64,000 nucleotides of DNA from Anaeromyxobacter terrae (GCF_022690685.1 NZ_JALCYY010000017.1:28107-92106), one strand, 5' to 3'; shown: positions 55,842-63,717, counted from the stretch's first letter. The notes: generated from the letters alone by a model not told the origin. Numbers and translations are program-made.

Positions 55842-57734
55842 ATGCTGACTCGCACGTTCGCGCTCGAGATCGAGCGCGCCACGAAGGACGGGAAGCCCCA
55901 GAAGCGCTTCCCCGCCAGCATCTCCTCGGACGTCCCGATCTCGCGCCGAACCTGGGATGGCGACTGGACCGAGATCCTGAGCCACGCGAAGGGCGCGGTG
56001 GACCTCGCCCGCGCGCCTCTCCCGCTCATCGAGGGCCACGATCGCAGCCGCACGAACATCGGGATCGTGGAGGGCCTCCGCGTCGACGGAGGGAAGCTCC
56101 GCGGCGAGCTCGTCCTCGGCTCGAGCGCGCGCGCCGTGGAGCTCGCGCAGGACATCGCCGATGGGATCGTGCGGAGCCTCAGCATCGGCGCCGAGATCCT
56201 CGAGGAGAAGCGCGACGAGAAGGCGAAGCGGGTCACCGTCACCCGGTGGCGACCACTCGAGGTCTCGATTGTCTCTACCCCCGCCGACGTGACCGTCGGC
56301 ATCGGCCGAAGCGCCGCAAGGAGCACGCACATGGACGAGCAGACCACCACCACGACCCCCGCGCCCGACGCCACGCGCGCCGCCGCTCCCGCTCCCGAGG
56401 CTCTCGCCGAGCGCGAGCGGATCACCGAGATCAGCGCCCTCGCGACCCGGCACGCCCTCGGCGACGCATTCTCGCGAGACCTGATCGCGCGCGGCGTCAC
56501 CCTCGAGCAGGCGCGCGGGCTCATCCTCGAGCGCCTCGCGGCGCGGGACGAGGCGAACCCGATCGCGTCGCACCTCAGCGCGGGCGAGCTGTTCGGCCGC
56601 GGAGAGAGCAGGCGTTCCGCGATCACGCCAGGGAACGACTACGCCGAGGACTTCCGCCGCGCCACGGTCGACGCGCTCCTCCTGCGCGCCGGCATCCGGG
56701 TGGAGAAGCCGCACGCGGCGGCTGGCGACGTCTCGGCGAGCGTCTACGACATCGCGCGCACGTGCCTCTCGCGGTCCGGCAAGAGCGCCTCGCGCTGGTT
56801 CGGCGGCGAGGCCCGCGGCCCCGAGCTGCTCAAGCGCGCCGCGACCACCTCGGACTTCCCGGCGATCCTGGAGGGCGCGCTGCACGCGACCATCCGCAAG
56901 GGCTGGGAGGACGAGCCGTCGTCGCACCGCGCGTGGGTGCGAGTCGTGCCGTTCGCCGACTTCCGCGAGGCCAAGCGCCCGATCCTCTCCAGCGCTCCGG
57001 ACCTCGACAAGCTCGGGGAGCACGCGGAGTACCGACACGGCTACTTCTCGGACGAGGGGACCGGCTACTCGATCTCCAAGTTCGGCAAGATCGTCGCGCT
57101 GAGCTGGGAAAGCCTCCTCGCGGACAACTTGGGCGCGTTCTTCCGCGTCCAGGGCGCGCTCGGCGCCGCGGCGAGGCGGCTCGAGGCCGATCTCACCTAC
57201 GGCCTGTTCGCGCTGAACAGCGGCGCCGGCCCGGCGATGCCGGACACCAAGGCGCTGTTCCACGCGGACCACGCGAACCTGACGAGCTCCGGCGCGTTCG
57301 ACGCGGCGCTCCTCGGGGCCGGGCGGACGCTCCTGCGTAAGCAGAAGTCCCTCGCCGCCGTGGGCAGCACGGGCGGCTACCTGAGCCTCGTGCCGAAGTT
57401 CCTGATCGTCCCCGCCGAGCGCGAGACCGCGGCCGAGGTTCTCCTCGCGAACGCGTCCCGACGCGTGACCGCCGAGAAGGCGACGGGCGAGTGGATCGCG
57501 AACCTGGAGCTCGTCGTCGAGCCTCGCCTGGCGAACACCGCCGCCTTCCTCGCCGCGGACCCCGCGCAGATCGACACGATCGAGCTGGGCCTCCTCGAGG
57601 AGAACGTCGCCGGCCCTCACATCGAGACCGAGCAGGGGTTCGGCACCGACGAGTCGCGCTGGAAGATCCGGCACACCGCGGGCGTGAAGGCGCTCGACCA
57701 CCGCGGCATGGTGAAGATGCCGATCTCGCCGTAG
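55842..57734 (+). CDS. Fused prohead protease and major capsid protein
   Basis: The 630-residue protein joins two phage head functions. Residues about 1-155 match a prohead protease: catalytic His66 (LIEGHD) and Ser114 (VRSLSIGAEI), followed by LEVSIVSTPAD. Residues about 170-240 are a helical scaffold-like linker. The rest is an HK97-fold capsid protein (DFPAILEGALHATIRKGWE, GYSISKFGKIVALSWESLLADNLGAFFRVQGALGAAARRLEADLTYGLF, FLIVPAERETAAEVLL). The ATG at 55842 follows GCAGGGAG. Protease-capsid fusions are known in some phages; no portal or tail gene accompanies it here. Confidence 0.88.
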   Translation: MLTRTFALEIERATKDGKPQKRFPASISSDVPISRRTWDGDWTEILSHAKGAVDLARAPLPLIEGHDRSRTNIGIVEGLRVDGGKLRGELVLGSSARAVELAQDIADGIVRSLSIGAEILEEKRDEKAKRVTVTRWRPLEVSIVSTPADVTVGIGRSAARSTHMDEQTTTTTPAPDATRAAAPAPEALAERERITEISALATRHALGDAFSRDLIARGVTLEQARGLILERLAARDEANPIASHLSAGELFGRGESRRSAITPGNDYAEDFRRATVDALLLRAGIRVEKPHAAAGDVSASVYDIARTCLSRSGKSASRWFGGEARGPELLKRAATTSDFPAILEGALHATIRKGWEDEPSSHRAWVRVVPFADFREAKRPILSSAPDLDKLGEHAEYRHGYFSDEGTGYSISKFGKIVALSWESLLADNLGAFFRVQGALGAAARRLEADLTYGLFALNSGAGPAMPDTKALFHADHANLTSSGAFDAALLGAGRTLLRKQKSLAAVGSTGGYLSLVPKFLIVPAERETAAEVLLANASRRVTAEKATGEWIANLELVVEPRLANTAAFLAADPAQIDTIELGLLEENVAGPHIETEQGFGTDESRWKIRHTAGVKALDHRGMVKMPISP

Positions 57735-57743
57735 CTCTCCGCC

Positions 57744-57777
57744 CGTCCGGCACCGACCATGGTTCCGGTGCCGGACG
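57744..57777 (+). terminator. Hairpin after the capsid gene
   Basis: CGTCCGGCACCG (57744-57755) and CGGTGCCGGACG (57766-57777) form a perfect 12-pair stem with a 10-base loop, 9 bases after the capsid stop. There is no T-tract, so it may work with Rho. It separates the capsid gene from the pseudokinase gene. Confidence 0.65.
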
Positions 57778-58005
57778 AGCCAGCGAAGAGGCCGCGCGGC
57801 CCGACCTCGAACGCGCCCACGTCCTTCTCTCCTGTCGGACCTGTGCGCGAGGCCGCAACCCTTGGCCCCGGCCGGCGGGCCTGGCTTGCCCGCTCGTGTC
57901 GCGGGAGCCGGCAGCGGACACGTGGACGCGGTGAACCAGGCATGAGCCCCTGCGCGCCCAGGGGGAAGCACCGCTGGCGCATTTCTCTGCCCCGGAGTTC
58001 ACGCG
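57778..58005 (+). other. Gap between capsid hairpin and pseudokinase gene
   Basis: No supported gene lies in these 228 bases; open frames here lack ribosome sites and family features. The segment probably carries the promoter of the pseudokinase gene, but no clear -35/-10 pair stands out. Confidence 0.35.
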
Positions 58006-59067
58006 TTGACGCCCGACGTCGGCGAGGTGGTGCTCGGCCACTACCAGGTCGTGAAGTCGATCGGCTACTGCGACATGCCGTGGCTGACGTACGGCGGCCG
58101 CGACGTCCGCGACGGCTCGGCGGTCGTCCTGCGGATCGCCAACCCCGATGCCAGCAGGGATCGTTGGAGAACGGACGTCCCCGGGCTCGAGACGCCCACG
58201 AAATGGGCGGAGGCCGTCCTTGCGCGGGAGGCGAGGGCTCTGTCGCGCCTCGACCACCCTCGCATCTACTCGCTGCGCGCCTCGGGTCCGGGCATCAATG
58301 CGACGGAGCGACTCTGGGCCCCCAGCCTCGACAGACCATTCGCCCTCACTGGTGGACATCCCGAGATCGCTGCACTCATCGTGCGGCAGGTGGCGGACGT
58401 CCTTGAGCACGCGCACTCCCGTGGAGTGTTTCGGCTGGTGCCCACCTCCGACGGCGTTAGGCTCGGCGACGACGGAGGGTGCAAGCTCGTCGATTTCCGG
58501 CTCGCGATGATCCTCGACGATGATCCCGCCGCGCCCAAGCTAGAGCACCTGCGGCGACAGGAGTTGCATCGCTGGGGCGCCGGCTTCGCTCACCGGGAGG
58601 CCCTACAACGGGCCGTGTTCGAGGACTGGGGAGCCGATCTCGCGGGTGGTGACGCGCGGACCGAGGTTCTCTGCATCGGCGCTCTGCTGTCCACCCTGAT
58701 CTCGGGCTTCTACCCGCGCTTCGGTGGACAGAGGCTCTTCGGCGGGCCCGGAGGTATGCGCTTTCTCGGCTCGCCCGCGCTGGCGAGGTTCGTCGAGCGC
58801 GCCTTGTCGCTGGATCGGGCGAAGCGCCCGTCGAGTGCCGCCGCCGCCCGGGACGAGCTCGATCAGATCCTGGGCGAGGTCGGCATCGTCGATGCGGACG
58901 CCGAGATCGCGGCCCTCGTCGCGGATCGCGAGAGCTACTTCCGGTCGTTCCCCGCCCGCATGTGGGCCGCGCTCGAGTCGTCGCCCGGGGCCCTCGCGCG
59001 GCGCGGCGCCGAGGGCGCCAAGCTGTTCGAGGAGCTGCGCCAAGCGGCGTGCCGCGCGGCAAGGTGA
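58006..59067 (+). CDS. Protein-kinase-fold pseudokinase, candidate cargo gene
   Basis: The 353-residue protein keeps the order of a Ser/Thr kinase: glycine-loop region GHYQVVKSIG (11-20), helix-C Glu75 (VLAREARALSRLDHPRI), the stretch HSRGVFRLVPTSDGVRLGDDGGCKLVDFRLAMI (137-169), and C-lobe text AKRPSSAAAARDEL. Key residues are lost: the ATP Lys is Arg43, the HRDLKPxN loop has no Asp, Lys or Asn, and DFG reads DFR. It is likely a binding or regulatory pseudokinase. I chose the TTG at 58006 with GGAG nine bases upstream. It is a separate unit in the accessory part of the element. Confidence 0.78.
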   Translation: MTPDVGEVVLGHYQVVKSIGYCDMPWLTYGGRDVRDGSAVVLRIANPDASRDRWRTDVPGLETPTKWAEAVLAREARALSRLDHPRIYSLRASGPGINATERLWAPSLDRPFALTGGHPEIAALIVRQVADVLEHAHSRGVFRLVPTSDGVRLGDDGGCKLVDFRLAMILDDDPAAPKLEHLRRQELHRWGAGFAHREALQRAVFEDWGADLAGGDARTEVLCIGALLSTLISGFYPRFGGQRLFGGPGGMRFLGSPALARFVERALSLDRAKRPSSAAAARDELDQILGEVGIVDADAEIAALVADRESYFRSFPARMWAALESSPGALARRGAEGAKLFEELRQAACRAAR

Positions 59068-59119
59068 ACACTCGGGCGGGCACGTCGACGAGCGCGCCCG
59101 GGCGGTGGAACGACGAGGC

Positions 59120-59518
59120 GTGAGCGCCTCGACCGCCGACGAGCCTCGCCCGCCCCGCCTCACCCTCGACTCTCCGATCCGCTGCGAGCGGCTCCGCGGC
59201 GTCCTCTCCGCGCGATGCTGCGTGCTCCGCCAGCTCGTCGCCGCGAGCGGCCGCACGCGCCAGACGTCGAGGGGGCAAGGGCCCCTGTACCCCTCATGCG
59301 ACGGGTGCCCGCAGGGCGTCGAGGTTCGCGCGGCTGCAGAGGGCGCGGCCGCGCTCCGATGGCGCGGTGCCGGACCGGGCGGCCGGTTCGCGCGCGAGCG
59401 CGAGGACGGCGCGGCGCAGGAGGCGGCGCGCCGGCGCCTCGAGCTCGCGGGGATGCTCGACGACGCGCCCACGCTCGACGCGCCGCCGATGGAGGACGAG
59501 CTCGGCGACGTCAGTTGA
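59120..59518 (+). CDS. Cys-containing element protein of unknown function
   Basis: The 132-residue protein has Cys in RCERLRG, ARCCVLRQ and SCDGC, which could bind one zinc ion, followed by an Arg/Glu-rich helix. The GTG at 59120 gives a compact product; the frame is open further upstream over the pseudokinase gene. It recalls small zinc-binding proteins of phage genomes, without a family name. Confidence 0.5.
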   Translation: MSASTADEPRPPRLTLDSPIRCERLRGVLSARCCVLRQLVAASGRTRQTSRGQGPLYPSCDGCPQGVEVRAAAEGAAALRWRGAGPGGRFAREREDGAAQEAARRRLELAGMLDDAPTLDAPPMEDELGDVS

Positions 59519-59589
59519 GGACCACCCTCACGGAAACCGCTGCGCCGCAGGCGTGGGCGCCGGCACGCACCTAAAAGAAGCGTCCCGCG

Positions 59590-59618
59590 TTGACAACGTG
59601 CGTACGCACGTTCTAGCG
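59590..59618 (+). promoter_or_regulatory. Promoter with embedded 18-bp palindrome, upstream of the RHH gene
   Basis: A consensus -35 box TTGACA (59590-59595) precedes the perfect palindrome AACGTGCGTACGCACGTT (59595-59612). A weak -10 (TCTAGC, 59612-59617) follows at 16-base spacing. The palindrome fills the spacer, so a bound repressor would block RNA polymerase. The gene start is only about ten bases beyond, so the transcript is almost leaderless. Confidence 0.75.
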
Positions 59619-59626
59619 TGCGCTTC

Positions 59627-59806
59627 ATGGTCGACGAGCCGAAGGTGATCACGGTGCGCATCACGCGGGACCAGTACGCCGCGCTCCGCGAGGAGGCGAC
59701 GAGGCGTGCGATCCAGGCCGGCGGCAAGGCCGACGCGTCGGCCATCATCCGGGAGCTGATCGCCCGGTGGATCGAGGAGTCGAGGCCGAAGAAGCGCGGG
59801 AAGTGA
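59627..59806 (+). CDS. Ribbon-helix-helix repressor
   Basis: The 59-residue protein has the RHH pattern: beta-strand KVITVRITRDQYAALREEATRRA and second helix DASAIIRELIARWIEES. RHH dimers bind palindromes through their N-terminal strands. The 18-bp palindrome in its own promoter indicates autorepression. The ATG at 59627 is preferred to the in-frame GTG at 59618, which lies in the promoter. Confidence 0.8.
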   Translation: MVDEPKVITVRITRDQYAALREEATRRAIQAGGKADASAIIRELIARWIEESRPKKRGK

Positions 59807-59876
59807 GCGAAGCGGGCGCCTCCGGTGCGGGAACACCGAAAGCGCCCTAACCACGGCAGCACAGGAGGGTGCAGCG

Positions 59877-60404
59877 ATGGCTACCGGTAAGGGTACCCGA
59901 ACCGAGACGTGGAGCGACACGCGGGCGAGCTGGCGCGCCGCGCACGAGGCGCTGATCGAGCGGTTCCGGCCGTTGTACATCGCGGAGCTCGAGCGGTTCG
60001 CGGAGACGCTCCGGCCTCGGTTCGAGGCGGGCGAGCTGCGGGGCTACATCGACGAGCTCGATGACGGCGCCGGCAGGGACGTGCGCCTCCCGATGGACCG
60101 GCTCGAGGATCTCTGCGCCGAGTACTTCGGGATCGCGGTGGGGCGGCGCTGGCGTGACTTCGACGACGAGGACGCCGATCGCCTGACGGCGCAGCTCATT
60201 CTGGCGGCGAGCCCCGCCGGCGCCGCAGTGCTCAACAGCAACAACCGCGGCGTGACGCTCCCCGCGCTCGCGACGTGGGCCGTGACGAGGGACGTCTTCT
60301 CTGTCGCGATCGTCCGCGGCTGGCGCGTGCCGGACGAGGCGCGGGACGAGTGGACTCCGGAGCCCCACATCATCGCCACGTGGGCGAACGAGGTCCGGTC
60401 GTGA
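59877..60404 (+). CDS. Element protein of unknown function
   Basis: The 175-residue protein has a strong ribosome site (AGGAGGG) before the ATG. The N-terminal half is helical and acidic (AAHEALIERFRPLYIAELERFAETLRPRF); the C-terminal half contains TWAVTRDVFSVAIVRGWRVPDEARDEW. No signal, TM or known family. It overlaps the next gene (GTGA at 60401). Confidence 0.65.
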   Translation: MATGKGTRTETWSDTRASWRAAHEALIERFRPLYIAELERFAETLRPRFEAGELRGYIDELDDGAGRDVRLPMDRLEDLCAEYFGIAVGRRWRDFDDEDADRLTAQLILAASPAGAAVLNSNNRGVTLPALATWAVTRDVFSVAIVRGWRVPDEARDEWTPEPHIIATWANEVRS

Positions 60405-60664
60405 CCGCCGCCAGGAAGACGCGCCAGCCCTTCGCGCACGCCGCGGACCTGCCCGACGCCTACCGCGAGCTCGCCGGCGTGCTGCGCGACCTGGAGCAGC
60501 GCCGGCACCCGTTCCCCGACCCGAAGAACGTCCCGATGCTCTCGGCCGGCTCCCTTCTGGACCGGGCCGACGAGATGATCGCTGACGCGAAGCGCCTGCG
60601 CTCGGCGGCGCGCCGGGTCCAGATCGCGCAGTGGGGTCGCCACGCCGGACGCGCCCGCGCGTAG
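60401..60664 (+). CDS. Small element protein of unknown function
   Basis: The 87-residue protein starts at a GTG overlapping the previous stop. It is helical (DAYRELAGVLRDLEQRR, SLLDRADEMIADAKRLRSAARRVQIAQWGRH) with a basic C-terminus. It is the last gene before attR and is followed by a terminator hairpin. Confidence 0.6.
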   Translation: MTAARKTRQPFAHAADLPDAYRELAGVLRDLEQRRHPFPDPKNVPMLSAGSLLDRADEMIADAKRLRSAARRVQIAQWGRHAGRARA

Positions 60665-60682
60665 GCGGCGCGAGCCGAGGAG

Positions 60683-60712
60683 GAGGGGCCGCTCGGGAAC
60701 GGGCGGCCCCTC
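60683..60712 (+). terminator. Terminator at the right end of the element
   Basis: GAGGGGCCGC (60683-60692) and GCGGCCCCTC (60703-60712) form a 10-pair stem with a 10-base loop. It follows the last gene and stops element transcripts before attR. Confidence 0.7.
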
Positions 60713-60732
60713 CATTCCCCAGCTATTCCCCA
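60713..60732 (+). promoter_or_regulatory. Right arm-type site (tandem ATTCCCCA)
   Basis: CATTCCCCAGCTATTCCCCA differs from the left site at 49991 by one base and has the same orientation. It lies 86 bases before the attR core, against 87 bases after the attL core for the left site, so the pair is symmetrical about the core in the circular form. Confidence 0.65.
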
Positions 60733-60818
60733 CCCTCCCCGCCAGGGACGGCCACGGACGGCCCCATATCCTCGCGAAATCACACGATCCGCCTGAGCCA
60801 CAGGACCCCGAAATGCGA

Positions 60819-60863
60819 CTCATAATCCCTAGGTCGAGAGTTCGATTCTCTCCCTCACCACTC
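60819..60863 (+). repeat. attR core (45 bp)
   Basis: Identical to 49859-49903. It contains only the 3' part of the tRNA, so it does not encode a tRNA. The original tRNA terminator lies just beyond at 60869. Confidence 0.92.
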
Positions 60864-60868
60864 TCCAG

Positions 60869-60895
60869 GGCCGCCGCGAGGCGGCCTTTGTCTTT
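60869..60895 (+). terminator. Displaced original terminator of the tRNA gene
   Basis: GGCCGCC and GGCGGCC enclose a GCGA tetraloop, followed by TTTGTCTTT. It stands 6 bases after attR, where the end of the tRNA transcript would be before the element entered. Confidence 0.75.
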
Positions 60896-61146
60896 CCGGG
60901 GGAGTCGGGGGGCCGGCCCCCCCGACTTCGAAGTCGGGAACCGGCGGCTGCTCGCCGCAGGCGAGCGCAGGCGCGAAGCGCCGCCGCCGGTCTCATGATC
61001 CCTAGGTCCTCGCACTACGGCGCATCAGCCGCAGTCGCTTGAAGGGTCCCCGAGTAGACGCCCCGAATGCAAGACCGCACGGCCGCCGGGCCGTGCGGTC
61101 CTTGTCTCCGAGGGCTTGCTCTTCCAGAGTGTTGCCGCGCCGCCGG
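60896..61146. other. GC-rich intergenic region with hairpins and a third att-like copy
   Basis: No supported gene is seen. It includes palindromes such as GGGGGGCCGGCCCCCC near 60910 and GACTTCGAAGTC near 60928. GGTCTCATGATCCCTAGGTC at 60989-61008 differs from the tRNA at 49856-49875 by one base. A hairpin with GCACGGCCGCC/GGGCCGTGC lies near 61076-61100 and could end the gene at 61147. Confidence 0.5.
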
Positions 61147-63717
61147 TCAGGGCAGCGGGAACGCGCGGAACGTGCCGGCCGTCCCGGTCGGCCCTCGCGT
61201 GAGGAGGAAGAGCGTGCTCCCGTCCTCGCTCACCGCCATCGCGACCGGGGACTCGCCCGCGCCGATGGTGAAGGAGAGCGCGGTCGCGTCGGCGGTGTAC
61301 GGCGTCGTACCGAGATCGGTGCGCCGGAAGACAAAGGCCGTGTCGGTCGCGTTGCGGGCGAGCGTGTAGAGCGTGGTGCCGTCGGGCGACAGGGCGACGG
61401 TGGGCGTGCCGCGGTCGCCCTGGAGGCTCACGGCCCCCAGGAAGTTGAAGTTCCGGTCGTACACGGATGAGCCCAAGACGACTCGGCTCCCGTCCCCGCT
61501 CACGGTCCACTTGTCCGCTCCGAAGAGCGTCTGCGTCACGTTCTGGACCTTCGAGGCGGTGTCCACGACGTCGTACGTGGTGAGCTTGTACCGATCGTCA
61601 TAGAGCAGCACCCGGCTCCGGTCGCGCGTGAGGAGCATCTTCGGGCTGTGCGCATCGAAGTACACCCCACGCGTCAGGTCCGGATACCAGAGGGTGTCGA
61701 CCCACTGCTCCGAGTCCAGGAACAGGATGCGCCCGTCGTTGAACGACGCCGCCAGGTCGTACCGAGCGTAAGAGGTGGGGTATCCGGTCTGCTTCCGGAT
61801 GGCGAAGGTGGCCGGGTCCACCTCGTAGAAGACGGCCGACGGCGTCCCGGTGTTGCCGGAGGTGACGAGGAGCGTCTTCCCATCGGCCGTGACGTACCCG
61901 CCCGTCACCGCCGGCGCCTGGAACGCGTCCTGGCTCCACGCGCCGGAGGCGAACTTGAACCGGCGGACCTCGTCCCCGGCACCTGAGAGGAGCACCGCCT
62001 GCCGCTCGGGGTCGAGCGTCATCCGCGTGGGAGAGGTGGTGAGCGTCGCCGAGTAGGCCGCGTAGGTCGGCGCGGGCAGGACCACCAGCTCGGACGTCGC
62101 CCGCGCGAGGCCGAGGGAGTTCTCGATCGAGACCGGCACCCGCGCCGCCGCGGCCTGCGTCGGCGCGGTCACGCGGAGCTCGGTGTCGCTCACCACCGTG
62201 CCGGTGACCGCCTGCGAGCCGAACAGCACCGGAAGCGTGCCGCCGCTCCCGAAGCCGCTGCCGCGGACGATCACGTCGGGGCTCCGGCCGACCCAGGTGG
62301 TGTATGGGGCGACGTGCGCGACGTCCGGCAGCGCCAGGGCGAGGTTCGCCTTCACCGTCGCACCGGCGACGCGCGCGTCGGCCGCCTGGACCGTCACGTT
62401 GGCCGTCTGCGCCCCGTTGGCGAGGCCCGCCAGCGCGGCGGGGACGAGGTCGAGCGTGACGTCTCCCCCGCCGGCGCCGCTCGAGGGCGTCGGCTGGACC
62501 CATGCCGCCGAGCTGGACGCCGTCCAGCCGCCGTGGCTCGCGAAGGCATCGCCGAGGTTGCTCGTCACGGTGACGGTGCGGGTGAGGTCCGCCGGCGCGG
62601 CGGCGACGCCGACGGTGTACGAGGCGCTCGCCGGGGCGCCGAGCTTCGGCGCGAGGGCGACCGTGAGCGACACCGGGACCGACGCCGTGGTGACGCCTCC
62701 TTGCGTCGTCGCGACGGTGATCGTCCCGCTGTACGTGCCGTTCGCCAGCGCCCACAGCTTCGCCGGGTCGAGCCGGACCGTCAGCGACGCGTCCGCGGCG
62801 AGATCGCCCGTGGCCGGGATCACCGAGAGCCAGTCGGCCGTGCTGGTCGCCTGCCAGAGGTGGGTCGCGCCGCTCGCGGCGTCGAGCTTCGAGTCGAGGA
62901 GGAGGGGCAGGTCGAGGCTCGCCGAGGTCGCCGCCTCCGTCACGCGGGTCGTGAGGGTGCCGCCGAGCGCGAACGCCGGCGCGACCTGGTACGACGCGGA
63001 GATCCGCGACCGCACCGAGCCGGTGCCGTCGCGCAGGACGAGGCTCGCGGAGTAGCTCCCCGGCGGGCGCACCGCGGCCCCGACCTGCACGTCCGTGGTC
63101 GCGGTGGCGAGCGTGCCCGAGGTGGCGGAGAGCACCAGCCAGTCCGTGGCGCCCGAGCCGGCCGGCTCGACCGCGAGGGTCCAGTCCTTGGGGAGGACGT
63201 CGGAGGTGAGCGTGATCGACTTCTGTGCCGGCGCCGTTCCGTCGAAGCCGGTGAAGGCGAGCGAGGTCGCGGAGGCCGCCAAGCCGGCGGTGACCGTGTA
63301 CTGCACCGCGACGTCCTTGTAGACGACGGCGCTCCCGTCCTGCTTGCCCGTCACGAGCCGCAGCGTGGTCCGGTAGGTGCCGGCGGAGAGCGAGGTGGTG
63401 TTCACGCGGACCGAGAGCGTCGCGGAGGACGCGGTCGAGCTCACCACGTCGACGCTGAGCCAGCCCGGCTGCGAGATGCCCGGGGGATAACCGGCGAGGA
63501 GCCCGTCGCCCCTGAACGTCGCGGTGAGCGTCTGGGCCGCGGGGATCGGAGCATTCCGCTCCGCCGCGAAGACGAGCGAGGCGGTGCTCACTTGCAGCGA
63601 GTACGCGGTGCCGCCGCCCCCGCCCCCGCTGCACGCCAGCGAGAGCGCGAGCAGGGCCGCGCCGAGCGCGACGCGATGGCCGCCGGCCGAGCCGGACCTA
63701 CGAGACGACGACGCCAT
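61147..63717 (-). CDS. Large surface lipoprotein: BACON-like repeats, IPT/TIG domain, propeller-like C-terminus
   Basis: The 856-residue protein has a lipoprotein signal (LLALSLACSGG, Cys near residue 29) and a Gly-rich spacer. Residues about 38-450 hold four BACON/Ig-like units with repeated phrases such as WLSVDVV, WLVLSATSGTL, WLSVIPATGDL and WVQPTPSSGAG. An IPT/TIG domain follows at about 465-545 (TTWVGRSPDVIVRGSGFGSGGTLPVLFG). The rest is a beta-propeller-like region (RVVLGSSVYDRNF, TVALSPDGTTLYTLARN, MAVSEDGSTLFLL). It is probably a cell-surface adhesion or polysaccharide-binding protein; function is inferred from domains only. Confidence 0.82.
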   Translation of the reverse strand: MASSSRRSGSAGGHRVALGAALLALSLACSGGGGGGTAYSLQVSTASLVFAAERNAPIPAAQTLTATFRGDGLLAGYPPGISQPGWLSVDVVSSTASSATLSVRVNTTSLSAGTYRTTLRLVTGKQDGSAVVYKDVAVQYTVTAGLAASATSLAFTGFDGTAPAQKSITLTSDVLPKDWTLAVEPAGSGATDWLVLSATSGTLATATTDVQVGAAVRPPGSYSASLVLRDGTGSVRSRISASYQVAPAFALGGTLTTRVTEAATSASLDLPLLLDSKLDAASGATHLWQATSTADWLSVIPATGDLAADASLTVRLDPAKLWALANGTYSGTITVATTQGGVTTASVPVSLTVALAPKLGAPASASYTVGVAAAPADLTRTVTVTSNLGDAFASHGGWTASSSAAWVQPTPSSGAGGGDVTLDLVPAALAGLANGAQTANVTVQAADARVAGATVKANLALALPDVAHVAPYTTWVGRSPDVIVRGSGFGSGGTLPVLFGSQAVTGTVVSDTELRVTAPTQAAAARVPVSIENSLGLARATSELVVLPAPTYAAYSATLTTSPTRMTLDPERQAVLLSGAGDEVRRFKFASGAWSQDAFQAPAVTGGYVTADGKTLLVTSGNTGTPSAVFYEVDPATFAIRKQTGYPTSYARYDLAASFNDGRILFLDSEQWVDTLWYPDLTRGVYFDAHSPKMLLTRDRSRVLLYDDRYKLTTYDVVDTASKVQNVTQTLFGADKWTVSGDGSRVVLGSSVYDRNFNFLGAVSLQGDRGTPTVALSPDGTTLYTLARNATDTAFVFRRTDLGTTPYTADATALSFTIGAGESPVAMAVSEDGSTLFLLTRGPTGTAGTFRAFPLP

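Larger units (their letters stand above)
49859..60863 (+). mobile_element. Integrated satellite-like element at tRNA(CAT), about 10.96 kb
   Basis: Identical 45-base repeats bound the element, one inside the tRNA gene (49859-49903) and one at 60819-60863. It begins with a tyrosine integrase and is coded entirely on the plus strand. It carries regulators, a replication-initiator-like gene, a protease-capsid fusion and a pseudokinase, but no portal, large terminase, tail or lysis gene. Satellite or reduced-prophage status is inferred from this content. The repeats and arm sites look fresh, so excision may still be possible. Confidence 0.88.

Noticed and set aside
57759..58005. Extra gene between capsid and pseudokinase
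   Set aside because: The frame overlaps the pseudokinase gene, has no ribosome site and contains no recognisable domain.
60819..60863. Second tRNA gene at attR
   Set aside because: Only the anticodon loop to the 3' end is present; no acceptor 5' strand or D-arm precedes it.
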